64,000 nt of DNA, from contig NZ_JAZHRT010000001.1 of assembly GCF_036924535.1 (NCBI RefSeq), positions 4,216,001 to 4,280,000 of the forward strand, in the 5' to 3' direction. Under the pieces are notes generated by a model. The model was not told the DNA's origin and searched no databases. It saw only the letters and a program-made list of their open reading frames with translations. The position numbers were made by a program, and so were the translations under genes. The first letter of the stretch is position 1; the number at the start of each line of letters is the position of its first letter. The stretch comes from Bradyrhizobium sp. AZCC 2262 (lineage in GTDB: Bacteria > Pseudomonadota > Alphaproteobacteria > Rhizobiales > Xanthobacteraceae). Shown in pieces: positions 46,367-55,492 of this stretch.

Positions 46367-47218
46367 ATGTCGCGAAGTCCCATGGTCGTCCGTACCGTTC
46401 CCGCCTTGCGCCGCGCCGTCGAGGCCTTGCGCGCCCGAAAGGCCGCCGTCGCGCTGGTGCCGACCATGGGAGCGCTTCACGACGGGCATGTGTCATTGGT
46501 GCGGCTCGCGAAGCGCCGGGCGCAAAAAGTCATCGTTTCGATATTCGTCAACCCGACGCAGTTCGCGCCGACGGAGGATTTCGGTTCGTACCCGCGCACC
46601 TGGAAGGCCGACGTCGCCAAACTCGCCGCCGAGAAGGTCGACCTGATCTGGAATCCGGACGTCAAGGCGGTGTACCCCGACGGCTTTGCCACCCGGATCG
46701 TGTCGGAAGGTCCGGCCACCGCCGGACTGGAGGATCGTTTCCGGCCACATTTCTTCGGAGGCGTCGCCACCGTGGTCGGCAAGCTGTTCACCCAAGTCCG
46801 GCCGGATGTGGCGATTTTCGGCGAGAAGGATTTTCAGCAGCTACGGGTGGTGACGCGGATGGCCGCCGATCTCGACCTCGGGGTCAAGGTGATCGGCTCG
46901 CGCACCGTGCGGGAACGCGACGGGCTGGCGATGTCCTCGCGCAACGTCTACCTCTCGCCGGAGGAACGGCAGACAGCGCCGACGCTTTTCCGCGCCATGA
47001 AGGAAAGCGCCAAGCGGCTGAAGGCCGGCGAAGATTTTGCGGCTGCGATGGAAGCCGGGCGGGAACTGATCACCGGCGCCGGCTTCGCGCTGGATTATTT
47101 CGAGGCCCGGCACGCCGAGACGCTGGCGCCGATCACCTCGATGAAGGACGGGCCGGTGCGGATCCTCGTTGCCGCAAAACTCGGCACGACGCGCCTGATC
47201 GATAACATCGGCGTGTAA
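46367..47218 (+). CDS. panC: Pantothenate synthetase
   Basis: A 283-residue PanC, which condenses pantoate and beta-alanine with ATP to make pantothenate, the CoA precursor. The cytidylyltransferase-fold motif [11 protein letters not shown], the pantoate-binding [18 protein letters not shown], and GEKDFQQL and SSRNVYL are all intact. ATG 46367 follows GATCGAGG. The frame is open far upstream but those residues are not conserved. The partner panB is not in the window. Confidence 0.95.
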   Translation: MSRSPMVVRTVPALRRAVEALRARKAAVALVPTMGALHDGHVSLVRLAKRRAQKVIVSIFVNPTQFAPTEDFGSYPRTWKADVAKLAAEKVDLIWNPDVKAVYPDGFATRIVSEGPATAGLEDRFRPHFFGGVATVVGKLFTQVRPDVAIFGEKDFQQLRVVTRMAADLDLGVKVIGSRTVRERDGLAMSSRNVYLSPEERQTAPTLFRAMKESAKRLKAGEDFAAAMEAGRELITGAGFALDYFEARHAETLAPITSMKDGPVRILVAAKLGTTRLIDNIGV

Positions 47219-47284
47219 GTAGCCGGGAACTGCCTTGCACCCTGCAAGCACAGGATCGAAAATCCCGCGCCAAGGGATTTGCCC

Positions 47285-48073
47285 GTGATTTGCGGGATCT
47301 TGCAGGGGGATGCCACGTCGCTACGCGCTGCCATCATCGGAGGGCTGATCGGTCTTTCTGCGGCCGGCTACGCGCAGGCTCAGGATCCGCACCGGCCGGC
47401 AGTCGGCGGCATCGGCTCGCCGGTCAATGCCATGATCTTTTATGTCGCGCACGGTGCGGACGGTGCCTGCGGGAAAGGCTGTTCCGAATGGATCGCCGCC
47501 GAAGGCACCGTTCAGTGGGACACCCACAAGCGGCTGATCGCGATCCTTGACCGCCAGGCCGGGCGCAAGCTTCCGGTGATCATCCATGCCTGGGGCGATT
47601 CCAATCTCAACGTCGCGGCCAGCCTCGGGCGTATCCTGCGCGACCATGGCATCGACACATCAGCGGGGACGACCGACGTCGAGGCCTGCCATGGAAAAGA
47701 CGAGACGGAATGTTTCGCGCTCAAGCGTCCGGGCGGGCCGCTCGATGCCAAGCTGACGCTGATGGATACCCGCTGCGATCTCGCCTGCGTGCTGACGCTG
47801 GCCGGCGGCGTGCACCGAAGCCTGCCCGCCGGCACAAGGGTGATACTGAGCGGCATGTCAATCCGCAACCGGCTGGCACCCAATGTCTCCGAAGAACGGC
47901 GCCAAGGGCTGACCGTTCAATATGGCGAGGAGTTGCGCCGCTATCTGCGGGACATGGGCGTTGAACCGGAACTCGTTGACATCGTCGACCGGAATTCGGA
48001 GGCAAAGCGCCAGACCGAAATGCCGCCATCCGAGTGGGCCAGACTGCACGTCGTGACGTCAGCGTCGCCTTAG
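47285..48073 (+). CDS. COG3904-like periplasmic protein without catalytic Ser
   Basis: A 262-residue exported protein (signal peptide about 1-28, ending AQAQ). The body matches predicted periplasmic proteins with a ClpP-like fold: MIFYVAHG, CSEWIAAEGTVQWDT, LPVIIHAWGDSNLNVAASLGRILRDHGI, and CDLACVLTLAGGVHR. Relatives have GG in the first block and a CASAC sequence in the last; here these are WGDS and CDLAC, so any protease-like Ser is lost. It is probably a structural or binding protein. GTG 47285 follows AAGGGA. It starts 66 bp after panC. Confidence 0.7.
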   Translation: MICGILQGDATSLRAAIIGGLIGLSAAGYAQAQDPHRPAVGGIGSPVNAMIFYVAHGADGACGKGCSEWIAAEGTVQWDTHKRLIAILDRQAGRKLPVIIHAWGDSNLNVAASLGRILRDHGIDTSAGTTDVEACHGKDETECFALKRPGGPLDAKLTLMDTRCDLACVLTLAGGVHRSLPAGTRVILSGMSIRNRLAPNVSEERRQGLTVQYGEELRRYLRDMGVEPELVDIVDRNSEAKRQTEMPPSEWARLHVVTSASP

Positions 48074-48510
48074 AGCAGCCCGAGATCGCGCAGTTCGCGC
48101 CGCATCGGTTCCGGCATCGCGGCCACGCTGGCGGCCGAGGATTTGGTGAGATCGGGCGGCGCGGCGTCCTCGGTGAGGTAGCGCCAGCCCTGGAACGGAC
48201 GCATCGGCCGCGGCGAGACGGCGAACACCTTGGGCTGCATCACCAGGCGGCACCGCCCGATACCGTCCTTGTCGCGGAACGGCTCGAGCGCGATGATCTT
48301 TTCGCGCGCGGCGATTTCACCCTTGATGACCCAATAGAGCGAGCCGCCGGCGAGGATTTCCGCGTCGCGCTTCGGCGTCATCCGCGTGATGTGGACGTGA
48401 CGAAGCGGCAGGCCCTTTTTCTTGGCGGTTGCCATGCGTTCGGCAACCCAGCCCTTGAGTTCCTTGACTGACTCGCAGCCGACGGCAAGCTTGATGAGAT
48501 GAAGCGGCAT
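48070..48510 (-). CDS. DUF1489 family protein
   Basis: A 146-residue alphaproteobacterial protein with MPLHLIKLAVGCESV at its start, TRMTPKRDAEILAGGSLYWVIKG and CRLVMQPKVFAVSPRPMRPFQGWRYL. The DUF1489 family has no known function; members are small, soluble and conserved in rhizobia. I use ATG 48510; the frame is open further but overlaps the next gene. Converges with the COG3904-like gene by a 4-base overlap of ends. Confidence 0.85.
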   Translation of the reverse strand: MPLHLIKLAVGCESVKELKGWVAERMATAKKKGLPLRHVHITRMTPKRDAEILAGGSLYWVIKGEIAAREKIIALEPFRDKDGIGRCRLVMQPKVFAVSPRPMRPFQGWRYLTEDAAPPDLTKSSAASVAAMPEPMRRELRDLGLL

Positions 48511-48550
48511 GATCCCGCCGATGTAGCGGCCCGCGCGCGCTTTGAAAAGA

Positions 48551-49528
48551 TCACTCGGTGTTATCAGCTGTGGGCGCCGAACCCGACGGCGCGAGCTGGA
48601 CCGGCGCTGCGCCGGACGGCCGCTTCGGCGCCGGCGGCGGCTTTTTGGCCGCGGTCTGTGCCGGGGGCGATGCCGGCGGTGTCGCCGCGGCCGGACGTGG
48701 CGCGGCTGGCGAAGCCGGTGCAGCCGCAGTTGCAGACGACGGCTTTGGCGCGGCACCTAGCGATGGCTCGGGCGTCATGATGCTGACCGCCGGGGTGGAG
48801 GCCGAGGTCGGGAATTCGGCGTTGGTGGGCTTGCCCGTGGGGAGCGACGGCGGCAGCGCCGCGATCATGCCCGTCGCGGCCTGCGGCGCGCTCCACGACG
48901 CCGCATAGCGCATGATCAGGCTTTCATAGGCACGCTCTTCCATGTTGGCGGCAATCTGGCGCGTCTCGGTCAGCGAACGGAACGCGCGGCAGGCGGCTGG
49001 CGTGCAACGGTCCCGCACCATCAGCACATAGGCCATCAGCCCGTAACGGTCGCGCTCGACCGCGCGGCGCAGCGCCAGCAGGTCTGAGCCGGCGCCCTTG
49101 TTCGCGGTGGCGACATCTCCGAGCGAGGTCAGCAGCGTGATCTGCGAGGCGGCGTAGGCCACGGCCGCAGCCACCGACTCGGCCGAACCGAACAGCACCT
49201 TCTCGCACGCGGCGAGGACTGCATCGCCGGCCAGTTCGTCAATGCAGGAAAGCTGCGGCAACGGCGCAATAGCCGTCTGAACTGGACGCGCTTCCGTCGA
49301 CTGAACCACGTTTGCCGTGCCGAAGCCGCGGAAGGTCACGGCCCCCCCGACCCCGACCGCGAGCAGCGTGATGAGGGCAAGCACGCCGTTGGCCACGGAT
49401 CTCTCCGAACGCAGCAGCGTGATCAGAACAATGATCCCGACAAATCCGGCCGTGGCCAGCGTCAGGTACAACGGAATGTTCGGCGAGCGCCAGATATTAT
49501 CCAGCGAAGCAGCCCAGTCCCAGTTCAT
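48551..49528 (-). CDS. Hypothetical membrane protein with Pro/Ala-rich tail
   Basis: A 325-residue protein with two N-terminal membrane segments (about 17-39 and 46-66), a helical periplasmic or cytoplasmic domain with several Cys (LSCIDELAGDAVLAACEKVLF, DRCTPAACRAF), and a long Pro/Ala/Ser-rich tail from about 230. I recognise no family with confidence, but similar proteins are widely found in Bradyrhizobium. The tail may span the periplasm. It is upstream of the DUF1489 gene by 40 bp on the same strand, so probably in one transcript. Confidence 0.75.
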   Translation of the reverse strand: MNWDWAASLDNIWRSPNIPLYLTLATAGFVGIIVLITLLRSERSVANGVLALITLLAVGVGGAVTFRGFGTANVVQSTEARPVQTAIAPLPQLSCIDELAGDAVLAACEKVLFGSAESVAAAVAYAASQITLLTSLGDVATANKGAGSDLLALRRAVERDRYGLMAYVLMVRDRCTPAACRAFRSLTETRQIAANMEERAYESLIMRYAASWSAPQAATGMIAALPPSLPTGKPTNAEFPTSASTPAVSIMTPEPSLGAAPKPSSATAAAPASPAAPRPAAATPPASPPAQTAAKKPPPAPKRPSGAAPVQLAPSGSAPTADNTE

Positions 49529-49679
49529 GCGCGGTGTCCCTTATCGCAGCATCAAACGCGATCGAACGACGAATGCGTCTTTGTCGCATTCGCTTTTCGG
49601 CAGAATGGTTTTGCGAACGGGGCCTTTTGACGGCGAGCGAGGTGGAACTCCGTCAGCCGGCTGCTTGCACACAACTGTT

Positions 49680-49883
49680 TCAGGAAATCGCGAGCTGGCT
49701 TTCCTTGGCGACCCGTTCGAAAGCTTCGGTCGAGCTTTTGATGCGATACTGGCAGTCGTCACCGTCGGTCGGAAGCAACCGGATCACCTCATAGGTGCCG
49801 CTGGCGGCCGGACGGGCAACGTTGCTGGCAGTAAAATAGACAGTCTCTCCAACGGAGTACTTATGCTTCAACGCCCTCTCCAT
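49680..49883 (-). CDS. Small conserved hypothetical protein (67 residues)
   Basis: The sequence HKYSVGETVYFTASNVARPAASG, then YEVIRLLPTDGDDCQYRIKS and ERVAKESQL, is a small SH3-like beta pattern I recognise from conserved rhizobial proteins of unknown function. No signal peptide. The start ATG at 49883 has no obvious Shine-Dalgarno. Confidence 0.7.
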   Translation of the reverse strand: MERALKHKYSVGETVYFTASNVARPAASGTYEVIRLLPTDGDDCQYRIKSSTEAFERVAKESQLAIS

Positions 49884-50183
49884 TACGCAAGAACGCCGGC
49901 CGCGCTCACGGTCCCGCTAGCTTTCGGCCGACTTGAGAACCCTGCGGCAACCTAGCACAGCCGCCCTCCGAAAAGCCAGTAACATCGGGGCATGGCAAAT
50001 ACGCAAATTCCGCATGTTTTTCAGGGCGATAAGCGAGAATTTTTCCGACTCCCGGGAATCCGCCTGCCTAATATTCAGGCCGCCATTCCCAATATAGGAC
50101 AGTCCGGCGGGCAATATATCGCATGCCGCAGTGCTGCGGGGGCCTTGGCGCCCACCGCCGGACCGCCGGCCGCCCGCGCGAAA
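49884..50183. other. Intergenic stretch before the GST gene end
   Basis: 300 bp with no convincing gene, hairpin or repeat on either strand. Confidence 0.4.
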
Positions 50184-50840
50184 TCAAACCGTCTCGAACC
50201 GCTCGATGACGAGCGTTTCCGCAAGGCCGGCGCGGGTCCATTCCTCGAATGCCGGCAACGACATCATCGCATCGAAGTAATGCCGCGCCTCGCCCTTCAC
50301 CTCGATCGCATAGGTGCGGAAGCGATGCACCACCGGCGCGAACATCGCGTCCGCTCCACCGAACGCGCCGAACAGGAACGGTCCTTCCTTGCCGTAACGG
50401 CTGCTGCAATCGGCCCAGATTTCCTGAACGCGCGCTACATTGGCGCGTGCGTCATCCGATAGATCGACCGCGCCGACCGGCCGGTGCAGGTTCATGCCGC
50501 ATTCGTTGCGCAGCGGCATGAAGCCCGAATGCATTTCCGCCGAAATCGAGCGCGCATGCGCCCGGCGCGCGCGGTCTTCCGGCCACAGTCGGCTTTGCGG
50601 GAATTTCTCGGCGAGATATTCGATGATCGAAAGCGAGTCCCACACCGTGACCCCACCATCGATCAGCGCCGGCACCTTGCCCGCGCGGGAAAAGCTGAGA
50701 ATCCGGTCCTTGTCCGCCTTGTCATCGGTGTAGAGCGGGATGAACACTTCCTCGAACGGAATTTCATTGGCGCGCAGCGCCAGCCACGGCCGCATCGACC
50801 ATGACGAATAGTTCTTGTTGCCGATGACCAGTTTCAACAT
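50184..50840 (-). CDS. Glutathione S-transferase family protein
   Basis: A 218-residue GST. The thioredoxin-like N-terminal domain begins MLKLVIGNKNYSSWSMRPWLALR, where the Ser pair near residue 12 is the usual catalytic region, and includes GKVPALIDGGVTVWDSLSIIEYLAE for glutathione binding. The helical C-terminal domain follows. Such proteins conjugate or isomerise small electrophiles. No dedicated partner is nearby. Confidence 0.88.
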   Translation of the reverse strand: MLKLVIGNKNYSSWSMRPWLALRANEIPFEEVFIPLYTDDKADKDRILSFSRAGKVPALIDGGVTVWDSLSIIEYLAEKFPQSRLWPEDRARRAHARSISAEMHSGFMPLRNECGMNLHRPVGAVDLSDDARANVARVQEIWADCSSRYGKEGPFLFGAFGGADAMFAPVVHRFRTYAIEVKGEARHYFDAMMSLPAFEEWTRAGLAETLVIERFETV

Positions 50841-50941
50841 TTGCGGGGAAATCCTGTTGCGCTCCTGATCTTGCCATAGTGCACCGCACGCGTTCAACCT
50901 GTACATCTCGATGCCATAGCCACCACCGGGGATCTCGCCAC

Positions 50942-51619
50942 ATGGGCGCCTATTGGGTCGATATCGCCGCCGTCGTGTTCTTTGTCGTGGAGTGGCTGGC
51001 TTATGGCTTCACGCTCGAGCGCACGGCTTACGGCCGCGACAGCCTGTCGGCGCGCATGAACCGCTTTCGCGAGGTCTGGGTGCGGAACATGCTCGACCGC
51101 GAGGCGCGCATGGTCGACATGCAGATCATGGCCTCGCTACAGAACGGCACCGCCTTCTTCGCCTCCACCAGCCTGATCGCGATTGGCGGAGGGCTGGCGT
51201 TGTTGCGCGCGACCCACGATGCGCTTGCCGTGCTGCGCGAACTGCCGGTCGACCTCACCCCCTCGCCCGCGCTGTGGGAAATCAAATGCGTCGGCCTGAT
51301 CCTGATCTTCATCTTCGCCTTCTTCAAATTCGCCTGGTCGTACCGCCTGTTCAATTATGTTGCGATCCTGCTCGGCGCGATGCCGCCGTCGTCACAGCGC
51401 GACACCGCGGAGGCGGAAGCCCATGTGATGCGAACGACGCGCTTGTTCGAGGCGGCGGGGCGGCATTTCAACCGCGGCCAGCGCGCGTTCTTCTTCGCGC
51501 TCGGCTATCTCGGCTGGTTCGTCAGCCCCTGGGTATTGTTCGCAACCACCGCGCTGGTCGTTATCGTGACCTGGCGGCGGCAGTTCGCCTCGAACGCGTG
51601 GCGGGCGATGGGGAATTAG
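50942..51619 (+). CDS. DUF599 family membrane protein
   Basis: A 225-residue protein with about four or five hydrophobic segments (near 6-26, 70-91, 116-138, and 180-205). The MNRFREVWVRNMLDREARMVDMQIMASLQNG and NGTAFFASTSLIAIGGGLALL blocks mark DUF599, a family of proteobacterial inner-membrane proteins without a known function. Divergent from the GST gene. Confidence 0.82.
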   Translation: MGAYWVDIAAVVFFVVEWLAYGFTLERTAYGRDSLSARMNRFREVWVRNMLDREARMVDMQIMASLQNGTAFFASTSLIAIGGGLALLRATHDALAVLRELPVDLTPSPALWEIKCVGLILIFIFAFFKFAWSYRLFNYVAILLGAMPPSSQRDTAEAEAHVMRTTRLFEAAGRHFNRGQRAFFFALGYLGWFVSPWVLFATTALVVIVTWRRQFASNAWRAMGN

Positions 51620-51624
51620 CCGCT

Positions 51625-52470
51625 CTAGGACGCGGAAAAATCCCGTGGCGTAAAGCTGAGGTCGAGCACCTTCCATTCACCGTAGCGGTCCGCCGGTAGC
51701 ATGGCATAGGGCTGGCAGGCCGAAAGTGCGCGGATCGCGCCCTGCATCAGCAAGGGTCCCTTCATGGAAGCGCTGGCCTCGATCAGGATCGGTTCGGCGG
51801 CGAGCCTGCCGTCCGGTGTCATCAACACGCGCAGCTTGACCTTGACGTCGTCGGTGCTCGACAGCGAGGCCGGCAATTTCGAGCAGGTCTTGAGGTGGTG
51901 CCGGAACTCCGCCACCAGCGTGCTCGCGATATCGGCCGCCTCGACCGCCGGCGCGTCGAAATCGTCGTCACCCTTGTTGGGGCCTTGCGCGGGAGCGGGC
52001 GGCAGCGCTGGCGAGAGGTCCGGCGGCAAGCCCAGCAGCACCTGATACTTGACCGAGACATCCGGTTCGGGCGGCTTGTAGCCCGGCGCCGCCGCTTGTG
52101 GCGGCGGCGACGCGACTGACTGCGGCTGAGCCGCGCGCGGCGCGGCGAGCGCAGCCTGCTGCTGCGGCCGCGCAGCAGGCGCCGGCTGTGCCGTTGGCGG
52201 AGGCGGACTGGCCGCTGCCGGTTTGTCCAGCAGCGAGAAATCAGGCTGCGGCGTTGGCGCCGGTTCCGGCTTGTTTTCGGCAGGCGGCTGCTCGGGAGGC
52301 GTCTGCTGCTCGGCAAGCTCTTGCGGGGTAACGATCTCCACCGGGATCTGCTCGGCGGTCACGGCGCCGAACGGATGCACCTCGGAAAACAGCAGCACCA
52401 GCGTCAGCAGCGACAGATGCGCGATCGCAGACGCCGTGATGTCAGAGGGTATGATCCGCCGCAGGTCCAT
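51625..52470 (-). CDS. TonB-like periplasm-spanning protein
   Basis: A 281-residue protein with one N-terminal membrane helix (about 13-33), a very Pro/Ala/Gln-rich periplasmic stretch (about 50-150), and a C-terminal alpha/beta domain (about 170-281; AEFRHHLKTCSKLPASL ... VKVKLRVLMTPDGRLAAEPILIEAS) that resembles TonB or TolA C-termini. It could contact outer-membrane proteins, though no ExbBD or TonB-dependent receptor is next to it. Function is inferred from architecture only. Convergent with DUF599. Confidence 0.72.
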   Translation of the reverse strand: MDLRRIIPSDITASAIAHLSLLTLVLLFSEVHPFGAVTAEQIPVEIVTPQELAEQQTPPEQPPAENKPEPAPTPQPDFSLLDKPAAASPPPPTAQPAPAARPQQQAALAAPRAAQPQSVASPPPQAAAPGYKPPEPDVSVKYQVLLGLPPDLSPALPPAPAQGPNKGDDDFDAPAVEAADIASTLVAEFRHHLKTCSKLPASLSSTDDVKVKLRVLMTPDGRLAAEPILIEASASMKGPLLMQGAIRALSACQPYAMLPADRYGEWKVLDLSFTPRDFSAS

Positions 52471-52533
52471 CGCATCAGAACGATGTTCAATATATTCGCT
52501 GCCCGCCAGCATAGCGTCCGGCGCGGCAACTCC

Positions 52534-53352
52534 TCAATCCCATTTCGGTGCGAAACCGAAATCCGTAAGCCGGCCGCCGGCGCTGCCCATGGCGGAAATC
52601 TGCTGCATGTCCGCTTCCGACAGTTCGAAATCGAAGATCTCGATGTTCTCCGAGAGCCGCTCGAGCTTCGAAGTTCGCGGGATAGCCGCCACGCCCTGCT
52701 GCACCAGCCAGCGCAAGCAGATCTGCGCCGCCGTCTTGCGATAGCGGTCACCGATCCGCAGCAAGGCGCGGTCACTCTTGATGCGGCCCTTGGCGACCGG
52801 ACTATAGGCCACCACGGCCATGCCGTGGCGCGCGCAGGCCTCTATCACCCTGGTCTGATCGAGATAGGGATGGTACTCGACCTGGTCGCACACCAGCGGT
52901 TCCGGACATGAAGCCACCGCCTCCTCGATCAGGGCCACGGTGAAATTGGACACGCCGATATGCCGCGCGAGGCCCTGCTGCCTGACCCGCGCCAGCGCGC
53001 CGAGCGTCTCCACCAGCGGCACCTGCGGGTTCGGCCAGTGCAGCAGCAGCAGGTCGACCTCGGTCAGGCGCAGTCGCACCAGGCTCTCCTTGGCCGAACG
53101 CTCCAGATCGTGGGGCGCGAAATGCGAGGGCCAGATCTTGGTGGTGAGGAAGACCTGATCGCGCTTCACGCCCGAGGCGCGCAGGCCCTCGCCGACCTCG
53201 CGTTCGTTGTCGTACATCTGCGCGGTGTCGATGTGGCGATAGCCGAGCCGCAGCGCCTGCTCGACCAGGCGTGCGCAGCTTCGTCCGCGCAATTCCCAGG
53301 TGCCCAGCCCGATCGCCGGAATTCTTGCGCCATTGGCTTCGACAAACAGCAT
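52534..53352 (-). CDS. Aldo/keto reductase
   Basis: A 272-residue AKR-type TIM barrel. The catalytic tetrad is intact: Asp42 and Tyr47 (DTAQMYDNE), Lys72 (TTKIWPSH), and His105 (LLLLHWPNP). The closest group is DkgB-like 2,5-diketo-D-gluconate reductases, which in vivo may reduce methylglyoxal. NADPH use is likely. It is 63 bp upstream of the TonB-like gene on the same strand. Confidence 0.9.
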   Translation of the reverse strand: MLFVEANGARIPAIGLGTWELRGRSCARLVEQALRLGYRHIDTAQMYDNEREVGEGLRASGVKRDQVFLTTKIWPSHFAPHDLERSAKESLVRLRLTEVDLLLLHWPNPQVPLVETLGALARVRQQGLARHIGVSNFTVALIEEAVASCPEPLVCDQVEYHPYLDQTRVIEACARHGMAVVAYSPVAKGRIKSDRALLRIGDRYRKTAAQICLRWLVQQGVAAIPRTSKLERLSENIEIFDFELSEADMQQISAMGSAGGRLTDFGFAPKWD

Positions 53353-53436
53353 TGGTTGTATCCGCGGACCGGCCCCATTATGGGCTGCGGAAACAGCCGT
53401 GCCAACAGTTAGCGTTTTTGAAGCGATATCCTGCGG

Positions 53437-53500
53437 CGGAGTGGGTCCGGCGTGCGGGAAGAAAACGCATCAAACCGCGAGCTAAACGGGCTCCGGTTCG
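53437..53500 (+). repeat. Dispersed intergenic repeat, family 1 copy C
   Basis: GGCGGAGTGGGTCCGGCGTG, then GAAGAAAACGCATCAAACCG and part of the hairpin region. It overlaps the last codons and stop of the HTH gene (53482), so the element has supplied that gene's 3' end. Confidence 0.5.
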
Positions 53501-53856
53501 GTGGCAAGCGCTGCGAAAACGGTTTCCGGCGAATGGGCGATCACGGCGAGCAGCGCCCGCGCCGGCCCTCGGGGAACACGCTTGCCCTGCTCCCAATTCC
53601 GGATGGTTTCGACGGGCACGCCGAGCCGTGCCGCGAATTCGATCTGCGTTAGCTGCGCGCGGCGGCGAAGGTCACGCACGGCCGGCAAGGTGCCGGTTTC
53701 GTCCGGCGCTGCGTCAGGCAAGGCTGAAGGCGTCGCGAACGCGGGTTCGGGCATCATCGGCGCGAGCGGAAATTCCTGCCCGTCCCGCAGTTCGACAATC
53801 CGTCCGTCCGCTTTCAGCCGCAAGCGCTGCATGTTGACCTCGTGAGCCAACATCAT
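53482..53856 (-). CDS. Small HTH (XRE/NadS-like) DNA-binding protein
   Basis: A 124-residue protein. The C-terminal half holds the HTH (about 60-115): RDLRRRAQLTQIEFAARLGVPVETIRNWEQGKRVPRGPARALL, the pattern of NadS-type proteins. The N-terminal half is a beta-rich segment (MQRLRLKADGRIVELRDGQEF) with acidic Pro-rich linker. It may act as a stand-alone regulator; there is no toxin partner nearby. A perfect CtrA box is 13 bp upstream of the start, so it may be cell-cycle controlled. ATG 53856 is followed directly by a second ATG. Confidence 0.8.
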   Translation of the reverse strand: MMLAHEVNMQRLRLKADGRIVELRDGQEFPLAPMMPEPAFATPSALPDAAPDETGTLPAVRDLRRRAQLTQIEFAARLGVPVETIRNWEQGKRVPRGPARALLAVIAHSPETVFAALATEPEPV

Positions 53857-53868
53857 CGGACAAGCGCC

Positions 53869-53883
53869 TTAAGACCCGATTAA
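53869..53883. promoter_or_regulatory. CtrA box TTAA-N7-TTAA
   Basis: TTAA at 53869-53872 and TTAA at 53880-53883 with a 7-base spacer, the full CtrA consensus. It lies just upstream of the HTH gene start, which would put it near the transcription start or in the -10 region. Confidence 0.55.
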
Positions 53884-53951
53884 CGATAAATGACACCTTG
53901 TTCCGAGGCGTTTTCTTCACGCGACCCGGAAATCCACTTCGCTCGAAAACG

Positions 53952-55385
53952 CTACTTCAGCCCGAACCACAGCGTGGCGATGCCGAGGAACGAGAAGAAG
54001 CCGACCACGTCGGTAATCGTCGTGACGAAGGTTCCCGACGCCACCGCGGGGTCTGCACGTACCCGTTCCAGCACCATCGGGATCAGGATGCCGCCGAGCG
54101 CACCGGCCACCAGGTTGCAGATGATGGCAAGCCCGATCACGACGCCGAGGCCCGGGATCTTGAACCAGGCCACCGCGGCGACACCGGTGATCACGGCAAA
54201 GGCGAGCCCATTGACGAGGCCGACCATCGCCTCGCGCATCACCACGCGCAACGCATTGTTGGAGCCGAGTTCGCGGGTCGCCAGCGCCCGCACCGCCACG
54301 GTCATGGTCTGGGTCGCCGCGTTGCCGCCCTGGCTCGCCACGATCGGCGCCAGCACCGCAAGCGCGACCATCTTCTCGAGCTGGCCCTCGAACAGGCCGA
54401 GCACGGAGGACGCCAGAAACGCGGTCGCCAGATTGACCAGCAGCCAGTTGAAGCGGGCGCGCGCGATGGTCCAGACATTGTCGGACAGTTCTTCGTCGCT
54501 GGTGACGCCGCCGAGTGCCTTCAGGTCTTCGTCGGCCTCTTCCTCGATGACGTCGACCACGTCGTCGATGGTGATGACGCCGACCAGCCGGTTGGTGGTG
54601 TCGACGACGGGAGCCGCGACCAGATTGTACTTGCCGAACATCCGCGCGACCTCTTCCTGGTCGTCCAGCACGGAGACCCGACGACGGTCTTCGTCGATCA
54701 GGTCGGCGATCGGCACCGGCCGGCGCGCCCGCAGCAGCGTGTCAAGCGAGACCGCACCCTGCCAGTGCTTTTCGGAATCCACGGCGTAGATCTCGTAGAA
54801 CCGGTCCGGCAGATCGGGGGTGTCGCGCATGTAGTCGATCGCCTGCCCCACGGTCCAGTCCGGCGGCACGGCGATGAACTCGGATTGCATCCGCCGGCCG
54901 GCGGAATTTTCCGGATAAAGCAGGCTACGCTCCAGCGGCTCGCGCTCAGCCGGCGGCAGCTTTTCAAGGATCTCTTCCTGATCGGCCTCATCGAGGCCTT
55001 CGAGCAGTTCGACGGCGTCGTCGGATTCCAGTTCGCGAACGCCCTCGGCGACCGTCTCCGGTTCGAGTTCCTCGAGGATTTCCTCGCGGACGGAATCGTC
55101 GACCTCGTTCAGCGCCGAGAAGTCGAAATCGGTGCCGGTCAGTTCGACCAGCGTGACGCGGTCGTCGGGTGCGAGGGCGGCGATCAAATCACCGAGATCG
55201 GCCTCGTGAAGTTCCGCCACCACCTCGCACAACAGCGGCCGGTCGGCAGCGTGGATGGCGCGGGTGATCTCTTCGACAAACTCGTGACGCAGTTGCCCCT
55301 CTTCATCCCGCATCAGGAGATGGTCGAGCACGGAGCCCTGCGCAGGTTGCGCCTCGGCTTGGGCAACGTCGATATTCTCGGCCAT
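53952..55385 (-). CDS. mgtE: Magnesium transporter MgtE
   Basis: A 477-residue MgtE channel. The cytoplasmic N-domain (about 1-140) is acidic with repeated helices. A pair of CBS domains follows (about 145-270; FYEIYAVDSEK, VVDTTNRLVGVITIDDVVDVIEEEADED), which senses internal Mg. The membrane domain at the end has five helices, with the pore signature APIVASQGGNAATQT. ATG 55385 follows GAGGCGCGG. It is divergent from two deacetylase genes. Confidence 0.95.
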   Translation of the reverse strand: MAENIDVAQAEAQPAQGSVLDHLLMRDEEGQLRHEFVEEITRAIHAADRPLLCEVVAELHEADLGDLIAALAPDDRVTLVELTGTDFDFSALNEVDDSVREEILEELEPETVAEGVRELESDDAVELLEGLDEADQEEILEKLPPAEREPLERSLLYPENSAGRRMQSEFIAVPPDWTVGQAIDYMRDTPDLPDRFYEIYAVDSEKHWQGAVSLDTLLRARRPVPIADLIDEDRRRVSVLDDQEEVARMFGKYNLVAAPVVDTTNRLVGVITIDDVVDVIEEEADEDLKALGGVTSDEELSDNVWTIARARFNWLLVNLATAFLASSVLGLFEGQLEKMVALAVLAPIVASQGGNAATQTMTVAVRALATRELGSNNALRVVMREAMVGLVNGLAFAVITGVAAVAWFKIPGLGVVIGLAIICNLVAGALGGILIPMVLERVRADPAVASGTFVTTITDVVGFFSFLGIATLWFGLK

Positions 55386-55492
55386 GCCGCGCCTCGCCGG
55401 TTTGACAGAATGAGAGAACTCGTCTGAGCTATAGCTGCACGCATTACCCAATCGGCTGCGCCCAGCGCAATGCCAAATATGTCCAACGGCAA

